Assembly: GCF_009745985.1 (NCBI RefSeq)
Contig: NZ_WFIX01000175.1
Coordinates: 1-64,000 of the forward strand
Length of the DNA stretch: 64,000 bases
Direction of reading: 5' to 3'
Source: Microbacterium karelineae
Lineage (GTDB): Bacteria; Actinomycetota; Actinomycetes; Actinomycetales; Microbacteriaceae
Numbering within the stretch: position 1 is the stretch's first letter; each line of letters begins with the position of its first letter. Below are positions 8,282 to 16,609 of this stretch, piece by piece. The notes beneath the pieces are model-generated. The model did not search any database and was not told the DNA's origin. It was given only the letters and a program-made list of their open reading frames with translations. The translations under genes and the position numbers were made by a program.

Positions 8282-9388
8282 TCAGGACGCGCGGGCGGTC
8301 GCGGCCTCGAGGAGGGCCCGCAGCTCAAGGGCCGTCGTGTCGTCGAGATCGGCCCGCGAGAGCGCGCCCTCGGCGGAGCGGGTCTGCGCGGCGATGATCT
8401 GCTCGACGCGCTCCAGAGCCCCGGATGCGCGCACGACCGACTGCAGGCCCGCGACCTCCGCGTCCGTGAGGTCGTCCGCGCCGAGGCGCCCGTCGAAGCG
8501 CTCGCGCGCCTCGGGATCCATGCCCTCTCGTGCATATGCGACGAGGAGCGTGCGCTTGCCCTCCCGGAGGTCATCGCCCGACGGCTTGCCTGTCACGGCG
8601 GGATCCCCGAACGCGCCGAGCACGTCGTCGCGCAGCTGGAACGCGAGCCCGAGCGGGGGGCCGAACTCTGCGAGGGCGTCGCGGACCTCGGTGTCGGCGC
8701 CGCCGAGCGCGGCGCCGATCAGCAGGGGCTGCTGCACGCTGTAGCGCGCCGACTTCAGGGCGGCGATGCGCAGGGCGCGGTCGGCGTGCGCGGCGTCCGG
8801 GAGGGTCGGCCAGGCTGCCTCCTCCGCGATGTCGAGGAACTGTCCGAGGATCACGTCGCGCCTCATCCGCGCGTACAGCTCCCGCGTCTCGGCCGCGTCC
8901 TCCGCGTCGACGAGCGCGCCTTCGAACAGGTCGTCGCTCCACCCGAGCAGCAGGTCGCCGAGAAGGATCGCGCCCGAGCGGCCGAAGGCCTCGCCCGAAC
9001 CGGACCATCCGCGCTCGCCGTGCGCGGCCTCGAGCGCCCGCCACGTCGACGGCCGCCCCCGGCGCGTATCGGAGTTGTCGACGATGTCGTCGTGCACGAG
9101 GGCGGCGGCCTGGAACACCTCGAGCGCCGCGCCGAGGTCGATCACGTGGGCGGGCGGCACGCCCGGGGTGCGCGTCGCGGCGCGCCACCCCCAGTACGCG
9201 AAGCGGGCGCGCAGCCTCTTCCCGCCGACGAGCGCCTGCGTCGCGTGGTCCAGGAGCAGGGCGGCGACGGGATCGTCCTCGACCTCGCCCGCGAAGACCT
9301 CGTCGCGACGGACCTCTTCGCGCCGTTCTCGGGCGAAGTTCCCCAACCGCTCGGAGATGGCTGAGATGATGGCGTGAGCGGGCGACAC
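8282..9388 (-). CDS. idsA: Polyprenyl (E)-diphosphate synthase (IdsA-like)
   Basis: trans-Isoprenyl diphosphate synthase, 368 aa, which extends allylic diphosphates with isopentenyl diphosphate (C15-C20 range expected). The first aspartate-rich motif is DDIVD at 100-104 (LVHDDIVDNSDTRRG), the IPP-binding GGKRLR is near residue 56, and the second Asp motif is LRDDVLGAFGD. Product length cannot be read with certainty. GTG at 9388 lies six bases after TAGGCT (9395-9400), so it is probably leaderless. The position matches idsA2 of mycobacteria. Its product could feed carotenoid or quinone synthesis, including the UbiA gene at 44529. Confidence 0.93.
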   Translation of the reverse strand: MSPAHAIISAISERLGNFARERREEVRRDEVFAGEVEDDPVAALLLDHATQALVGGKRLRARFAYWGWRAATRTPGVPPAHVIDLGAALEVFQAAALVHDDIVDNSDTRRGRPSTWRALEAAHGERGWSGSGEAFGRSGAILLGDLLLGWSDDLFEGALVDAEDAAETRELYARMRRDVILGQFLDIAEEAAWPTLPDAAHADRALRIAALKSARYSVQQPLLIGAALGGADTEVRDALAEFGPPLGLAFQLRDDVLGAFGDPAVTGKPSGDDLREGKRTLLVAYAREGMDPEARERFDGRLGADDLTDAEVAGLQSVVRASGALERVEQIIAAQTRSAEGALSRADLDDTTALELRALLEAATARAS

Positions 9389-9394
9389 ACACCT

Positions 9395-9400
9395 AGCCTA
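9395..9400 (-). promoter_or_regulatory. -10 box of leaderless idsA promoter
   Basis: TAGGCT on the minus strand is followed by six bases and the GTG start of idsA. The only Shine-Dalgarno-like word lies inside this short spacer, too close to the GTG to act. Confidence 0.5.
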
Positions 9401-9417
9401 GGTGGACGCTTCGGCGA

Positions 9418-9423
9418 TAGAAT
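9418..9423 (+). promoter_or_regulatory. -10 box for the DUF3040 gene
   Basis: TAGAAT lies 33 bases before the ATG of the DUF3040 gene, whose own ribosome-binding site is CGAGGGGG just before the start. It is divergent from the idsA promoter, with the two -10 boxes 17 bases apart. Confidence 0.45.
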
Positions 9424-9456
9424 GAAAGTCGACCTTTCTACCCGAGGGGGTTACCG

Positions 9457-9843
9457 ATGCCACTCTCCGAGCAGGAGCAGCGACTTCTCGATGAGATGGA
9501 GCGCCAGCTCATGCACAACGACGCCGACGTCGTGCATCCTGGAGCCAATCGCACGCTCAGCTACCGCAACCTGCTGATCGGCGCGCTTCTCGTGCTGCTG
9601 GGCCTCGCCGGCGTGATCGCGGGCATCGCCCTGTGGAACGTCGCGGCGGTCGTCAGCGTCATCGTCGGAGTCATCGGCTTCGGCGCCATGCTCGGCGGCG
9701 TCATCCTCGCGGTCGCGCCGGGAAAGTCCGCATCCTCCGAGCCCGAGGCCGACGGCGAGCCGCGTGCGCCGCGCACTGCTCCGTCCGGCGGCTCCTTCAT
9801 GGACAAGATGAACGACAGGTGGGATCGCCGACAGCAGGGCTGA
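9457..9843 (+). CDS. DUF3040 small membrane protein
   Basis: 128-aa protein of the actinobacterial DUF3040 family (Rv2169c position). It starts with the family signature MPLSEQEQRLLDEMERQL, followed by two transmembrane helices (about 38-58 and 63-85) and a polar C-terminal tail of about 40 residues ending in MDKMNDRWDRRQQG. Its function is unknown; it is a conserved neighbour of mraZ. It is transcribed alone, since a strong hairpin follows the stop codon. Confidence 0.9.
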   Translation: MPLSEQEQRLLDEMERQLMHNDADVVHPGANRTLSYRNLLIGALLVLLGLAGVIAGIALWNVAAVVSVIVGVIGFGAMLGGVILAVAPGKSASSEPEADGEPRAPRTAPSGGSFMDKMNDRWDRRQQG

Positions 9844-9860
9844 TCCGACCCCACCTCCTC

Positions 9861-9895
9861 CGAACGCCGCTCCCTTCCCGAGGGGGCGGCGTTCG
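9861..9895 (+). terminator. Terminator after the DUF3040 gene
   Basis: A 14-bp stem (9861-9874 with 9882-9895, one G-U pair) encloses a seven-base loop, 17 bases past the stop codon. It isolates the DUF3040 gene from the dcw cluster. The T tract is poor. Confidence 0.75.
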
Positions 9896-10023
9896 CGTGT
9901 GATCCCCGGATGACGCGTCGCTCCTCGTGAGCGGCGCGTTTCGTCGTGCCTCCACTTCGCTCCCCGCCGGCCGCTCCGAGGGTGCGACACGCCGCCGCGC
10001 GGAGCCGATCTGCTCCTGGCGTT

Positions 10024-10037
10024 CCACTTTCCTCCAC
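10024..10037 (-). promoter_or_regulatory. Inverted copy of the MraZ half-site pair
   Basis: Read on the minus strand this is GTGGAGGAAAGTGG. It differs at one of 14 positions from GTGGGGGAAAGTGG in the main operator at 10111-10124. The two GTGG words are again spaced by exactly ten bases. It lies 74 bases upstream of the main site in the opposite orientation. Confidence 0.45.
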
Positions 10038-10110
10038 CGCTCGACTTCCGCGTGATCTCGCGGGTTCGGATCTGTGGTATCGGGCGATGATGCCCTATCG
10101 ACCCTGGTAT

Positions 10111-10140
10111 GTGGGGGAAAGTGGAGTAATGTGGTGCGCA
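10111..10140 (+). promoter_or_regulatory. MraZ operator and dcw promoter
   Basis: Three GTGG words start at 10111, 10121 and 10131, exactly ten bases apart. MraZ is known to bind several TGGGN repeats with a ten-base period ahead of its own gene, so this is the expected autoregulatory site. A TAATGT -10 (10127-10132) overlaps the second and third repeats, which would allow direct repression. The mraZ ATG follows about 45 bases downstream. Confidence 0.7.
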
Positions 10141-10179
10141 CCTCACGGAGGGGCGATCACGTCAGGGGGTGAATGGCCG

Positions 10180-10611
10180 ATGCTGCTGGGTACGCACACA
10201 CCGAAGCTCGACGACAAAGGCCGCGTCATCCTGCCCGCGAAGTTCCGTGAGGAGCTCGCGGGAGGCGTCGTCGTCACCCGTGGGCAGGAGAGGTGTCTCT
10301 ACGTCTTCTCGACGTCGGAGTTCGAACAGGTGCACGAGCGGATCCGCCAGGCTCCCCTCAGCAACAAGCAGGCCCGCGACTTCATGCGCATGTTCCTCTC
10401 CGGCGCGAGCGCCGAGACGCCCGACGGTCAGAATCGCGTCACCATCCCGCAGCACCTCCGCCAGTACGCGGGGCTCAGCAAGGAGCTCATCGTCACGGGC
10501 GTCGGCGCACACGCCGAGATCTGGGACGCGAACGCCTGGAACAGCTACCTCGCCAGCAACGAGGACTCGTTCGCGGAGATGCAGGAGGAGGTGATCCCGG
10601 GACTCTTCTGA
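10180..10611 (+). CDS. mraZ: Transcriptional regulator MraZ
   Basis: 143-aa DNA-binding protein with two AbrB/SpoVT-like half domains: [18 protein letters not shown] near the N-terminus and a second copy, [20 protein letters not shown], near residue 80. It controls the dcw operon and binds its own promoter as a ring. ATG at 10180 was chosen because the family begins [11 protein letters not shown] and AGGGGG lies nine bases upstream. The frame is open further upstream but that part has no similarity. It heads the cluster and is followed by a structured leader and rsmH. Confidence 0.97.
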   Translation: MLLGTHTPKLDDKGRVILPAKFREELAGGVVVTRGQERCLYVFSTSEFEQVHERIRQAPLSNKQARDFMRMFLSGASAETPDGQNRVTIPQHLRQYAGLSKELIVTGVGAHAEIWDANAWNSYLASNEDSFAEMQEEVIPGLF

Positions 10612-10709
10612 TCCGGCGGCTGTGACTCCCAGCCGCGACCCTGTCGTCACTTCCCCGGTGACAGGTCGCGCGGATGGGGACCAGAGCCTCCGGGTCTCCC
10701 GGACACACC
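10612..10709 (+). ncRNA. Structured mraZ-rsmH intergenic leader (mraW-motif candidate)
   Basis: The gap forms two adjacent hairpins. Stem 1 is GCGGCTG (10616-10622) with CAGCCGC (10630-10636). Stem 2 spans about 10636-10668 and has a TTCCCCG loop closed by GTCAC/GTGAC. A further GC-rich segment precedes the rsmH start. An RNA family called the mraW motif has been described in this position in actinobacteria, and this is a candidate member. A covariance-model search was not possible here. Confidence 0.45.
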
Positions 10710-11651
10710 ATGGGCCTCCACGACATCCACATCCCAGTGATGCTCGACCGATGCCTCGAGCTGCTCGGCCCCGGACTCGCCGGCGACGGCGCGATCTATG
10801 TCGACGGCACGCTCGGCATGGGCGGGCACGCCGAGGCCGTCCTCGGGCGCTTCCCGCACGCGCGGCTCGTCGGGCTCGACCGCGACCGCCAGGCCCTCGG
10901 CATCGCGGGGGAGCGGCTCGCGCCGTTCGGCGACCGGGTGACGCTCGTGCACACGGTCTACGACGGAATCCTCGACGCGCTCGGCGACGAGCGGGCGGGC
11001 GCCGTCCTCTACGACCTCGGCGTGTCATCGCTCCAGCTCGACGAGGCCGAGCGCGGCTTCGCCTACGCGCAGGACGCGCCGCTCGACATGCGCATGGACC
11101 AGTCGGCGGGGACGACGGCGGCCGACATCGTCGCGACCTACGGCGAGGGCGACCTGCGCCGCATCTTCGAGCGCTACGGCGAGGAGAAGCTCGCGGGCCG
11201 GTACGCACGGGCCATCATCGAGGCCCGGAAGTCGGCCCCCTTCACCCGGTCGGGCGAGCTCGTCGACGTGCTGCAGGCGGCGACTCCCGCCGCGCTCAGG
11301 AACGCGGGGCACCCCGCGAAGCGCGTGTTCCAGGCGCTCCGCATCGAGGTCAACGGCGAGCTGCGCGCCCTCGAGCGGGCGATCCCGGCCGCCCTCGCGG
11401 CGCTCGCAGTGGGCGGGCGGCTCGTAGTGCTCAGCTATCAGTCGCTCGAGGACAGGTTCGTCAAGCGACTCTTCCAGGAGGCGACGCGGTCGACGGCGCC
11501 GTCGGGACTGCCCGTCGAACTGCCCGAGCATGCGCCGCGGTTCCGGCTGCTCGTGCGCGGCGCCGAACAGGCCTCCGACGAGGAGGCGCAGCGCAATCCG
11601 CGCGCGAAGCCGGTCCGGCTGCGCGCCATCGAGAGGGTGAGGGAGGACTGA
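10710..11651 (+). CDS. rsmH: 16S rRNA (cytosine1402-N4)-methyltransferase RsmH
   Basis: SAM-dependent enzyme (formerly MraW) that methylates C1402 of 16S rRNA. Motifs seen: [14 protein letters not shown] at the N-terminus, [15 protein letters not shown] (SAM motif I), [19 protein letters not shown], and the C-terminal [16 protein letters not shown] with [14 protein letters not shown]. It is 313 aa from ATG at 10710. An in-frame ATG at 10674 would add 12 residues ([12 protein letters not shown]) absent from the conserved core; neither start has a strong ribosome-binding site. The stop overlaps the ftsL start by one base (TGATG), implying coupled translation. Confidence 0.95.
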   Translation: MGLHDIHIPVMLDRCLELLGPGLAGDGAIYVDGTLGMGGHAEAVLGRFPHARLVGLDRDRQALGIAGERLAPFGDRVTLVHTVYDGILDALGDERAGAVLYDLGVSSLQLDEAERGFAYAQDAPLDMRMDQSAGTTAADIVATYGEGDLRRIFERYGEEKLAGRYARAIIEARKSAPFTRSGELVDVLQAATPAALRNAGHPAKRVFQALRIEVNGELRALERAIPAALAALAVGGRLVVLSYQSLEDRFVKRLFQEATRSTAPSGLPVELPEHAPRFRLLVRGAEQASDEEAQRNPRAKPVRLRAIERVRED

Positions 11652-12226
11652 TGAGCATCGCCGAAGCCGATCTCCTTCCGTTCGAGGATCCGGGCCGTCG
11701 CCCGGCTCGCGAGCGCGACCTGCGCGCTGTCGCCGCACCCGAGAGGCGTCGCCGACCGCGCGTCGCCTACGCCCTCGTCGCGGTGGCGGGCGCGGCGCTC
11801 ATCGCCGCCGCGCAGCTCGGGCTGTCGATCCTGACGGCGCAGAGCAGCTACGAGCTCGCCGCCGTCGAGACCCAGCAGCGCCAGCTCACCCTCGATCACC
11901 AGGAGCTGTCGGACGATCTCGCGGGGCTCGCATCGCCGCAGTACCTCGCGGCCAACGCGTCCGCGCTCGGGATGGTGATCGACTCGTCGCCCAGCTACCT
12001 GCGGCTGAGCGACGGGCAGGTGACGGGTTCCGGCGAGCCGGCGGGGGCGGCCTCGACCGTCGACGTCGGGGCGGGCAACGCGGCCGCGAACGCGCTCATC
12101 GCCGACACGCCCCTCGTGACCGACGCCGATGCGACGATCGGGGGATCCTCGGGGGAGGAGCTCCCCGCGGACATCCCGGACGCACCCGTGATGTCCGGCG
12201 GCCTCCCAGCGCCGTCGACCCATTAG
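11651..12226 (+). CDS. ftsL: FtsL-like cell division protein
   Basis: 191-aa bitopic membrane protein. A charged cytoplasmic N-terminus is followed by one transmembrane helix (about 38-60, VAYALVAVAGAALIAAAQLGLSI) and a short coiled-coil stretch (ETQQRQLTLDHQELSDDLAGL), then an acidic Gly/Ala-rich tail of about 80 residues. Sequence identity in this family is low, so the call rests on topology and position between rsmH and ftsI. The start overlaps the rsmH stop by one base. The partner is expected to be FtsQ/FtsI at the septum. Confidence 0.85.
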   Translation: MSIAEADLLPFEDPGRRPARERDLRAVAAPERRRRPRVAYALVAVAGAALIAAAQLGLSILTAQSSYELAAVETQQRQLTLDHQELSDDLAGLASPQYLAANASALGMVIDSSPSYLRLSDGQVTGSGEPAGAASTVDVGAGNAAANALIADTPLVTDADATIGGSSGEELPADIPDAPVMSGGLPAPSTH

Positions 12227-12262
12227 CCCCCGCCCCGCTCGCATCCGATCACGAGGAGCCCG

Positions 12263-14056
12263 ATGAACACGAGCGTCAGCCGCAGCGCCCGGCGCCGCAC
12301 GAGCGTCGCCGCCGTCGTCATCCTCATCGTCCTGCTGGCCTTCGCCGTCCGCCTCGTCGACATCCAGGTCGTGCGGGCGCAGGAGCACATCGACGATTCG
12401 CTGCAGGTCGGCAACTTCGTCGGGTCCGACACGCTGTACGGCGTGCGCGGGCAGATCGTCGACGACGAGGGCCAGGTTCTCGCGAGCAGCTCCGTGCGCT
12501 ACGCCCTCGCGGTCGACCCGAGCCTCGCGAACGACGTCAGGCGCATCGACGAGGCGGGAGACCTCTACGTGGAGTCGTGGGGGCACCTCGCCGAGCGGAT
12601 CGGCGGGATCGTCGACATGTCGGGCGCCGAGATCGAGCGGATCGCGGCCGATGCGCTCGAGAGCAACCCCGACGCGCAGTACGCGCCCGTGAAGACGGGC
12701 CTCACGACCGAACAGTATCGCGCGTTGCTCGAGCTCGACGCGCCGATGATCACCTTCGAGACCGAGAAGTCGCGCACCTACCCCAACGGCGCCGTCGCGG
12801 GCAATCTCGTGGGCTTCACCAGCATCGACGACACGCCGCTGGCCGGGTACGAGATGCTCGAGAACGCCTGCCTCGAGTCGACGGACGGCGTGGTCGAGTA
12901 CCAGCGCTCGGGGGACGCGGGCGTACGGATCCCCGGCACGACGACCGAGACGCCCGCGCAGGACGGCGGCACCCTGCAGCTCACGATCGACACCGACCTC
13001 AGCTGGTACCTCCTCCAGATGCTGAAGGAGGAGGTCGAGACGCAGCAGGCGAAGGCTGGCTCCATCATGGTCGCCGACATCGAGACGGGCGAGGTGAAGG
13101 CCGCCGTCGACTACCCGACGCTCGACCCCAACGACCCGCAGGCGGCCGACGACGACTTCCGCGGCGCGCAGGTGTTCACGCGCTCGTTCGAGCCGGGATC
13201 CACGTTCAAGGCGATCACGACCGCGACAGTGCTCGACCAGGGCGCGGCGACGCCGCTCACGGAGGTCATCGCATCGGGGCACGAGCAGTTCCCGAACGGG
13301 GCCGTCGTCGGCGACAGCTTCCAGCACCCCGCATACCGGTACACCGTCAACGGCGCGATGGTCGACTCCTCGAACGTCGCGTTGTCGAAGATCGGCGAGC
13401 TCGTGTCGGACCAGACGCGCCACGACTACCTGGAGAAGTTCGGCGTCGGCACACCGACGCCGATCGGATTCACGGGCGAGCAATCGGGCGTGCTGCACCC
13501 CGCCGATCAGTGGGACAACCAGACGCACTACGCCACGACGTTCGGCCAGGCCTACACCGTGACGATGCCGCAGGTCGTCAGCGCCTACCAGACCCTCGCC
13601 AACGACGGCGTGCGCAAGCCGCTGCACATCGTCGACGGCTGCACGAGCGCCGACGGCGAGGTGACGCAGCCCGAGCTGCCGGACGATGAGCGGATCGTGA
13701 GCGCGGAGGCCGCGGAGCAGACCGTCCAGATCCTCGAGAACGTCGCGAACGAGGGATCCGTGTCGGACATGATCCAGGTGCCCGGCTACCGGATCGCCGC
13801 GAAGACGGGGACGGCGCAGAAGACGGACGGCAACGGCCGGTACAAGGCAGGCGTGTACTTCACGAGCCTCGTCGGCATCGCGCCCGCCGACGATCCCCAG
13901 TACGTCGTGATGGTCAGCCTCGACGAGCCGCGTAGAGTAACGTCGTCTGCGGCCACGGCCCCGGCATTCCAGAAGGCGATGACGCAGGTGCTCAAGACCT
14001 ACCGCGTGATGCCGTCCGAGGAGCCGTTCGAGCCGCTTCCCAAGTTCACGGAATGA
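12263..14056 (+). CDS. ftsI: Septal transpeptidase FtsI (class B PBP)
   Basis: Class B penicillin-binding protein of 597 aa that cross-links septal peptidoglycan. One N-terminal transmembrane helix (about 14-34) is followed by a dimerisation domain and the transpeptidase domain. The active-site triad motifs are STFK with Ser313 and Lys316, SSN at 369-371, and KTG at Lys514. There are no C-terminal PASTA repeats. ATG at 12263 has GAGGAG ahead. The next gene is murF, 31 bases away, so murE, which usually stands here, is absent. Confidence 0.96.
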   Translation: MNTSVSRSARRRTSVAAVVILIVLLAFAVRLVDIQVVRAQEHIDDSLQVGNFVGSDTLYGVRGQIVDDEGQVLASSSVRYALAVDPSLANDVRRIDEAGDLYVESWGHLAERIGGIVDMSGAEIERIAADALESNPDAQYAPVKTGLTTEQYRALLELDAPMITFETEKSRTYPNGAVAGNLVGFTSIDDTPLAGYEMLENACLESTDGVVEYQRSGDAGVRIPGTTTETPAQDGGTLQLTIDTDLSWYLLQMLKEEVETQQAKAGSIMVADIETGEVKAAVDYPTLDPNDPQAADDDFRGAQVFTRSFEPGSTFKAITTATVLDQGAATPLTEVIASGHEQFPNGAVVGDSFQHPAYRYTVNGAMVDSSNVALSKIGELVSDQTRHDYLEKFGVGTPTPIGFTGEQSGVLHPADQWDNQTHYATTFGQAYTVTMPQVVSAYQTLANDGVRKPLHIVDGCTSADGEVTQPELPDDERIVSAEAAEQTVQILENVANEGSVSDMIQVPGYRIAAKTGTAQKTDGNGRYKAGVYFTSLVGIAPADDPQYVVMVSLDEPRRVTSSAATAPAFQKAMTQVLKTYRVMPSEEPFEPLPKFTE

Positions 14057-14087
14057 CGCGCGTCTCGCGCGGAGGATCCATCACGTC

Positions 14088-15500
14088 ATGATCGCACTCT
14101 CACTCGCCGAGATCGCCGCCGTCACGGGCGGCGAGCTGTTCGAGTTCGGCGAAGACACCCCCGAGACGCGCGTCTCCGGGGAGGTCGACACCGATTCCCG
14201 CATCATCCGCTCCGGCGGCATCTTCGTCGCGAAGCCCGGCGAGGTGACCGACGGGCACCGGTTCGTCGGAGCCGCCGTCGAGGGCGGCGCCGCCCTCGCG
14301 ATCGTCGAGCGACGCGTCGACGACCCGGTCTCGCAGATCGTCGTCCCCGATGTCGTCCGGGCGCTCGCGGATCTCGCGCGCGAGGTCGTCGCGCGCGTGC
14401 GCGCTGTGGGCGATCTGCGGATCGTCGGGATCACGGGATCCAACGGCAAGACGACGACGAAGAACATGCTGCGCACGGTCCTCGAGGCCGAGGGGGAGAC
14501 GATCGCGCCGGTCGCGTCGTTCAACAACGCCGTGGGCGCCCCCCTGACGATGCTGCGCGTCACGGAGACGACGCGCTTCCTCGTGTGCGAGTTCGGCGCC
14601 GACGCGCCCGGGCAGATCACGCGCCTCGCGGGCCTCGTGACGCCCGATGTCGGGGTGGTGCTCATGGTCGGCCTGTCCCACGCAGGCGGCTTCGGCGGAA
14701 TCGAGCAGACGGCGATCGCGAAGCGCGAGCTCGTCGAGCAGGTGCGACCCGGCGGGATCGTCGTGCTGAACGCCGACGACGCGCGCGTGGCCGCGATGGC
14801 GCCGACGGCCGCGGAGCGCGGCGTCGACGTGCGCTGGTTCGGCGAGGGCGAAGCCGCCGATGTGCGCGCGCTCGAGCTGTCGGTCACGGCGTCCGGCACC
14901 GACACGATCGTCGACGTCGACGGCGAGCGGATCCCGCTGCACCTGCGGGTGCTCGGCGCCCATCACGTGAAGAACGCCCTCGCGGCGCTCACGGCGGCCG
15001 TCGCGCTCGGCGTCGACCCGAACGCGGCGATCGAGCGTCTCGCGGGCATCGAGCTCGCGGAGCGCTGGCGCATGCAGGTCATGGGGTCCGATCGCGTGAC
15101 GATCATCAACGACGCCTACAACGCCAGCCCCGACGCGATGCAGGCGGCGCTGCGCACACTCGCGCAGATCACCGCGCCCGACGAGCGCATGGTCGCCGTC
15201 CTCGGCGCGATGAGCGAGCTCGGAGAGCGCGACGTCGAGGAGCACAGCAGGATCGGCCTCCTCGCCGTGCGCCTGCGGATCCCGCGGATCGTCGTCGTCG
15301 GCGCCGAGGCGCGCCCGCTGTACCTCTCGGCGATCGCCGAAGGATCCTGGAGCGACGAGGTCGTGTTCTTCGAGACCGCCGACGAGGCGTACGAGTACCT
15401 GGTGGACGAGCTGCGCGACGGCGATCGCGTACTCGTGAAGTCGTCCAACGCAGCCGGTCTGCGGTTCCTCGGCGATCGTCTGGGAGAATCGTTCTCGTGA
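14088..15500 (+). CDS. murF: UDP-N-acetylmuramoyl-tripeptide--D-Ala-D-Ala ligase MurF
   Basis: ATP-dependent ligase adding D-Ala-D-Ala to the UDP-MurNAc tripeptide in the cytoplasm. It has 470 aa in the usual three Mur-ligase domains: an N-terminal substrate domain (VDTDSRIIRSGGIFVAKPGEVTDGHRF), a central ATPase with GITGSNGKTTTKNML, and a C-terminal domain with NDAYNASPDAMQAAL and LGAMSELGE. GGAGG lies before ATG 14088. The stop overlaps the mraY GTG by four bases (GTGA). Confidence 0.96.
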   Translation: MIALSLAEIAAVTGGELFEFGEDTPETRVSGEVDTDSRIIRSGGIFVAKPGEVTDGHRFVGAAVEGGAALAIVERRVDDPVSQIVVPDVVRALADLAREVVARVRAVGDLRIVGITGSNGKTTTKNMLRTVLEAEGETIAPVASFNNAVGAPLTMLRVTETTRFLVCEFGADAPGQITRLAGLVTPDVGVVLMVGLSHAGGFGGIEQTAIAKRELVEQVRPGGIVVLNADDARVAAMAPTAAERGVDVRWFGEGEAADVRALELSVTASGTDTIVDVDGERIPLHLRVLGAHHVKNALAALTAAVALGVDPNAAIERLAGIELAERWRMQVMGSDRVTIINDAYNASPDAMQAALRTLAQITAPDERMVAVLGAMSELGERDVEEHSRIGLLAVRLRIPRIVVVGAEARPLYLSAIAEGSWSDEVVFFETADEAYEYLVDELRDGDRVLVKSSNAAGLRFLGDRLGESFS

Positions 15501-16609
15501 GATCACTTCTGGCAGCGGCGGCGATCTCGCTCGCGTTCACACTCCTGCTCACCCCCGTCTTCTTCCGCATGTTCCGTGCATGGGGCTGGGGGCAGGTCAT
15601 CCGCACGGACGGCAAGGGGTTCAACGCCCCGAAGCACGAGACGAAGCGCGGCACGCTCACGATGGGCGGCGTCATCTTCATCCTCGGCACGATCGTCGGG
15701 TACGTGGCCGGCACCTATGCGGGAGGCAACCCGCCGACTCTGTCGGGCTGGCTCGTCATCTGGGCGATGCTCGGCTTCGGCACCGTGGGCTTCATCGACG
15801 ACTACATGAAGGTCAAGATGCAGCACTACGCCGGGCTGACGGGCTGGAAGAAGATCGTCGGCCAGATCCTCGTGATGGTGCCCTTCGGCGTCGTCGCCCT
15901 CAACTTCCCGAACAGCTTCGGCCTCACGCCGAGCAGCGGGTACATCTCGTTCATCCGCGACATCGACGTGCTGTCGTTCATGGCCCTCGCGCCCGTGCTC
16001 GGATGGTTCCTCTACCTCGCCTGGATCTCCCTGCTCGGCACGGGCTTCAGCAACTCCGTCAACCTCACCGACGGGCTCGACGGCCTCGCCGCCGGCGCGA
16101 GCATCTTCGTCGTCGGCGCGTACAGCCTCATCGCGTTCTGGCAGTTCAACCAGTCCTGCATCTCGAGCGGCACGTCGTCCGACAACCTCGCCGCCTGCTA
16201 TTCGGTGCGCGACCCGCTCGATCTCGCGATCGTGTCCGCCGCGTTCGTCGGAGCGCTGGTGGGCTTCCTCTGGTGGAACGCTCCGAAGGCGAAGATCTTC
16301 ATGGGCGATGTGGGATCCATGGCGATCGGCGGCGTCATCACGGCGATGGCGATCCTCACCCGCACGGAGCTGCTCGGCGTGCTCATCGCGGGCCTGTTCG
16401 TGATGTCGAGCGGATCCGTCATCCTGCAGCGGCTGTACTTCAAGCTCACGCGCGGCAAGCGGCTCTTCCTGATGAGCCCCATCCATCACCACTTCGAGCT
16501 GCGCGGCTGGCACGAATCGACGATCGTCGTGCGCTTCTGGATCATCGCCGGCCTGTTCGCCATCACCGGCGTCGGCCTGCTCTACATCGAATGGCTCTCC
16601 CGCGTATGA
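15497..16609 (+). CDS. mraY: Phospho-MurNAc-pentapeptide transferase MraY
   Basis: Integral membrane enzyme that transfers phospho-MurNAc-pentapeptide to undecaprenyl phosphate, making lipid I. It is 370 aa with about ten transmembrane helices. Signatures: KRGTLTMGGVIF, FIDDYMKVK (catalytic Asp pair), NSVNLTDGLDGLAAG, FMGDVGSMAIGG, and PIHHHFELRGWHES. The GTG at 15497 overlaps the murF stop and the end overlaps murD by four bases (ATGA), a chain of translational coupling. Confidence 0.97.
   Translation: MRSLLAAAAISLAFTLLLTPVFFRMFRAWGWGQVIRTDGKGFNAPKHETKRGTLTMGGVIFILGTIVGYVAGTYAGGNPPTLSGWLVIWAMLGFGTVGFIDDYMKVKMQHYAGLTGWKKIVGQILVMVPFGVVALNFPNSFGLTPSSGYISFIRDIDVLSFMALAPVLGWFLYLAWISLLGTGFSNSVNLTDGLDGLAAGASIFVVGAYSLIAFWQFNQSCISSGTSSDNLAACYSVRDPLDLAIVSAAFVGALVGFLWWNAPKAKIFMGDVGSMAIGGVITAMAILTRTELLGVLIAGLFVMSSGSVILQRLYFKLTRGKRLFLMSPIHHHFELRGWHESTIVVRFWIIAGLFAITGVGLLYIEWLSRV

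Larger units (their letters stand above)
9844..10179. other. 336-bp non-coding region ahead of mraZ
   Basis: No credible gene is seen. The region holds the DUF3040 terminator (9861-9895), a GC-rich stretch without clear signals, an inverted MraZ-like half-site pair (10024-10037), and the mraZ operator/promoter (10111-10140). Confidence 0.7.

Noticed and set aside
11438-13627. A 729-codon minus-strand frame across rsmH, ftsL and ftsI
   Set aside because: It spans three well-supported genes on the other strand and has no motif of its own.
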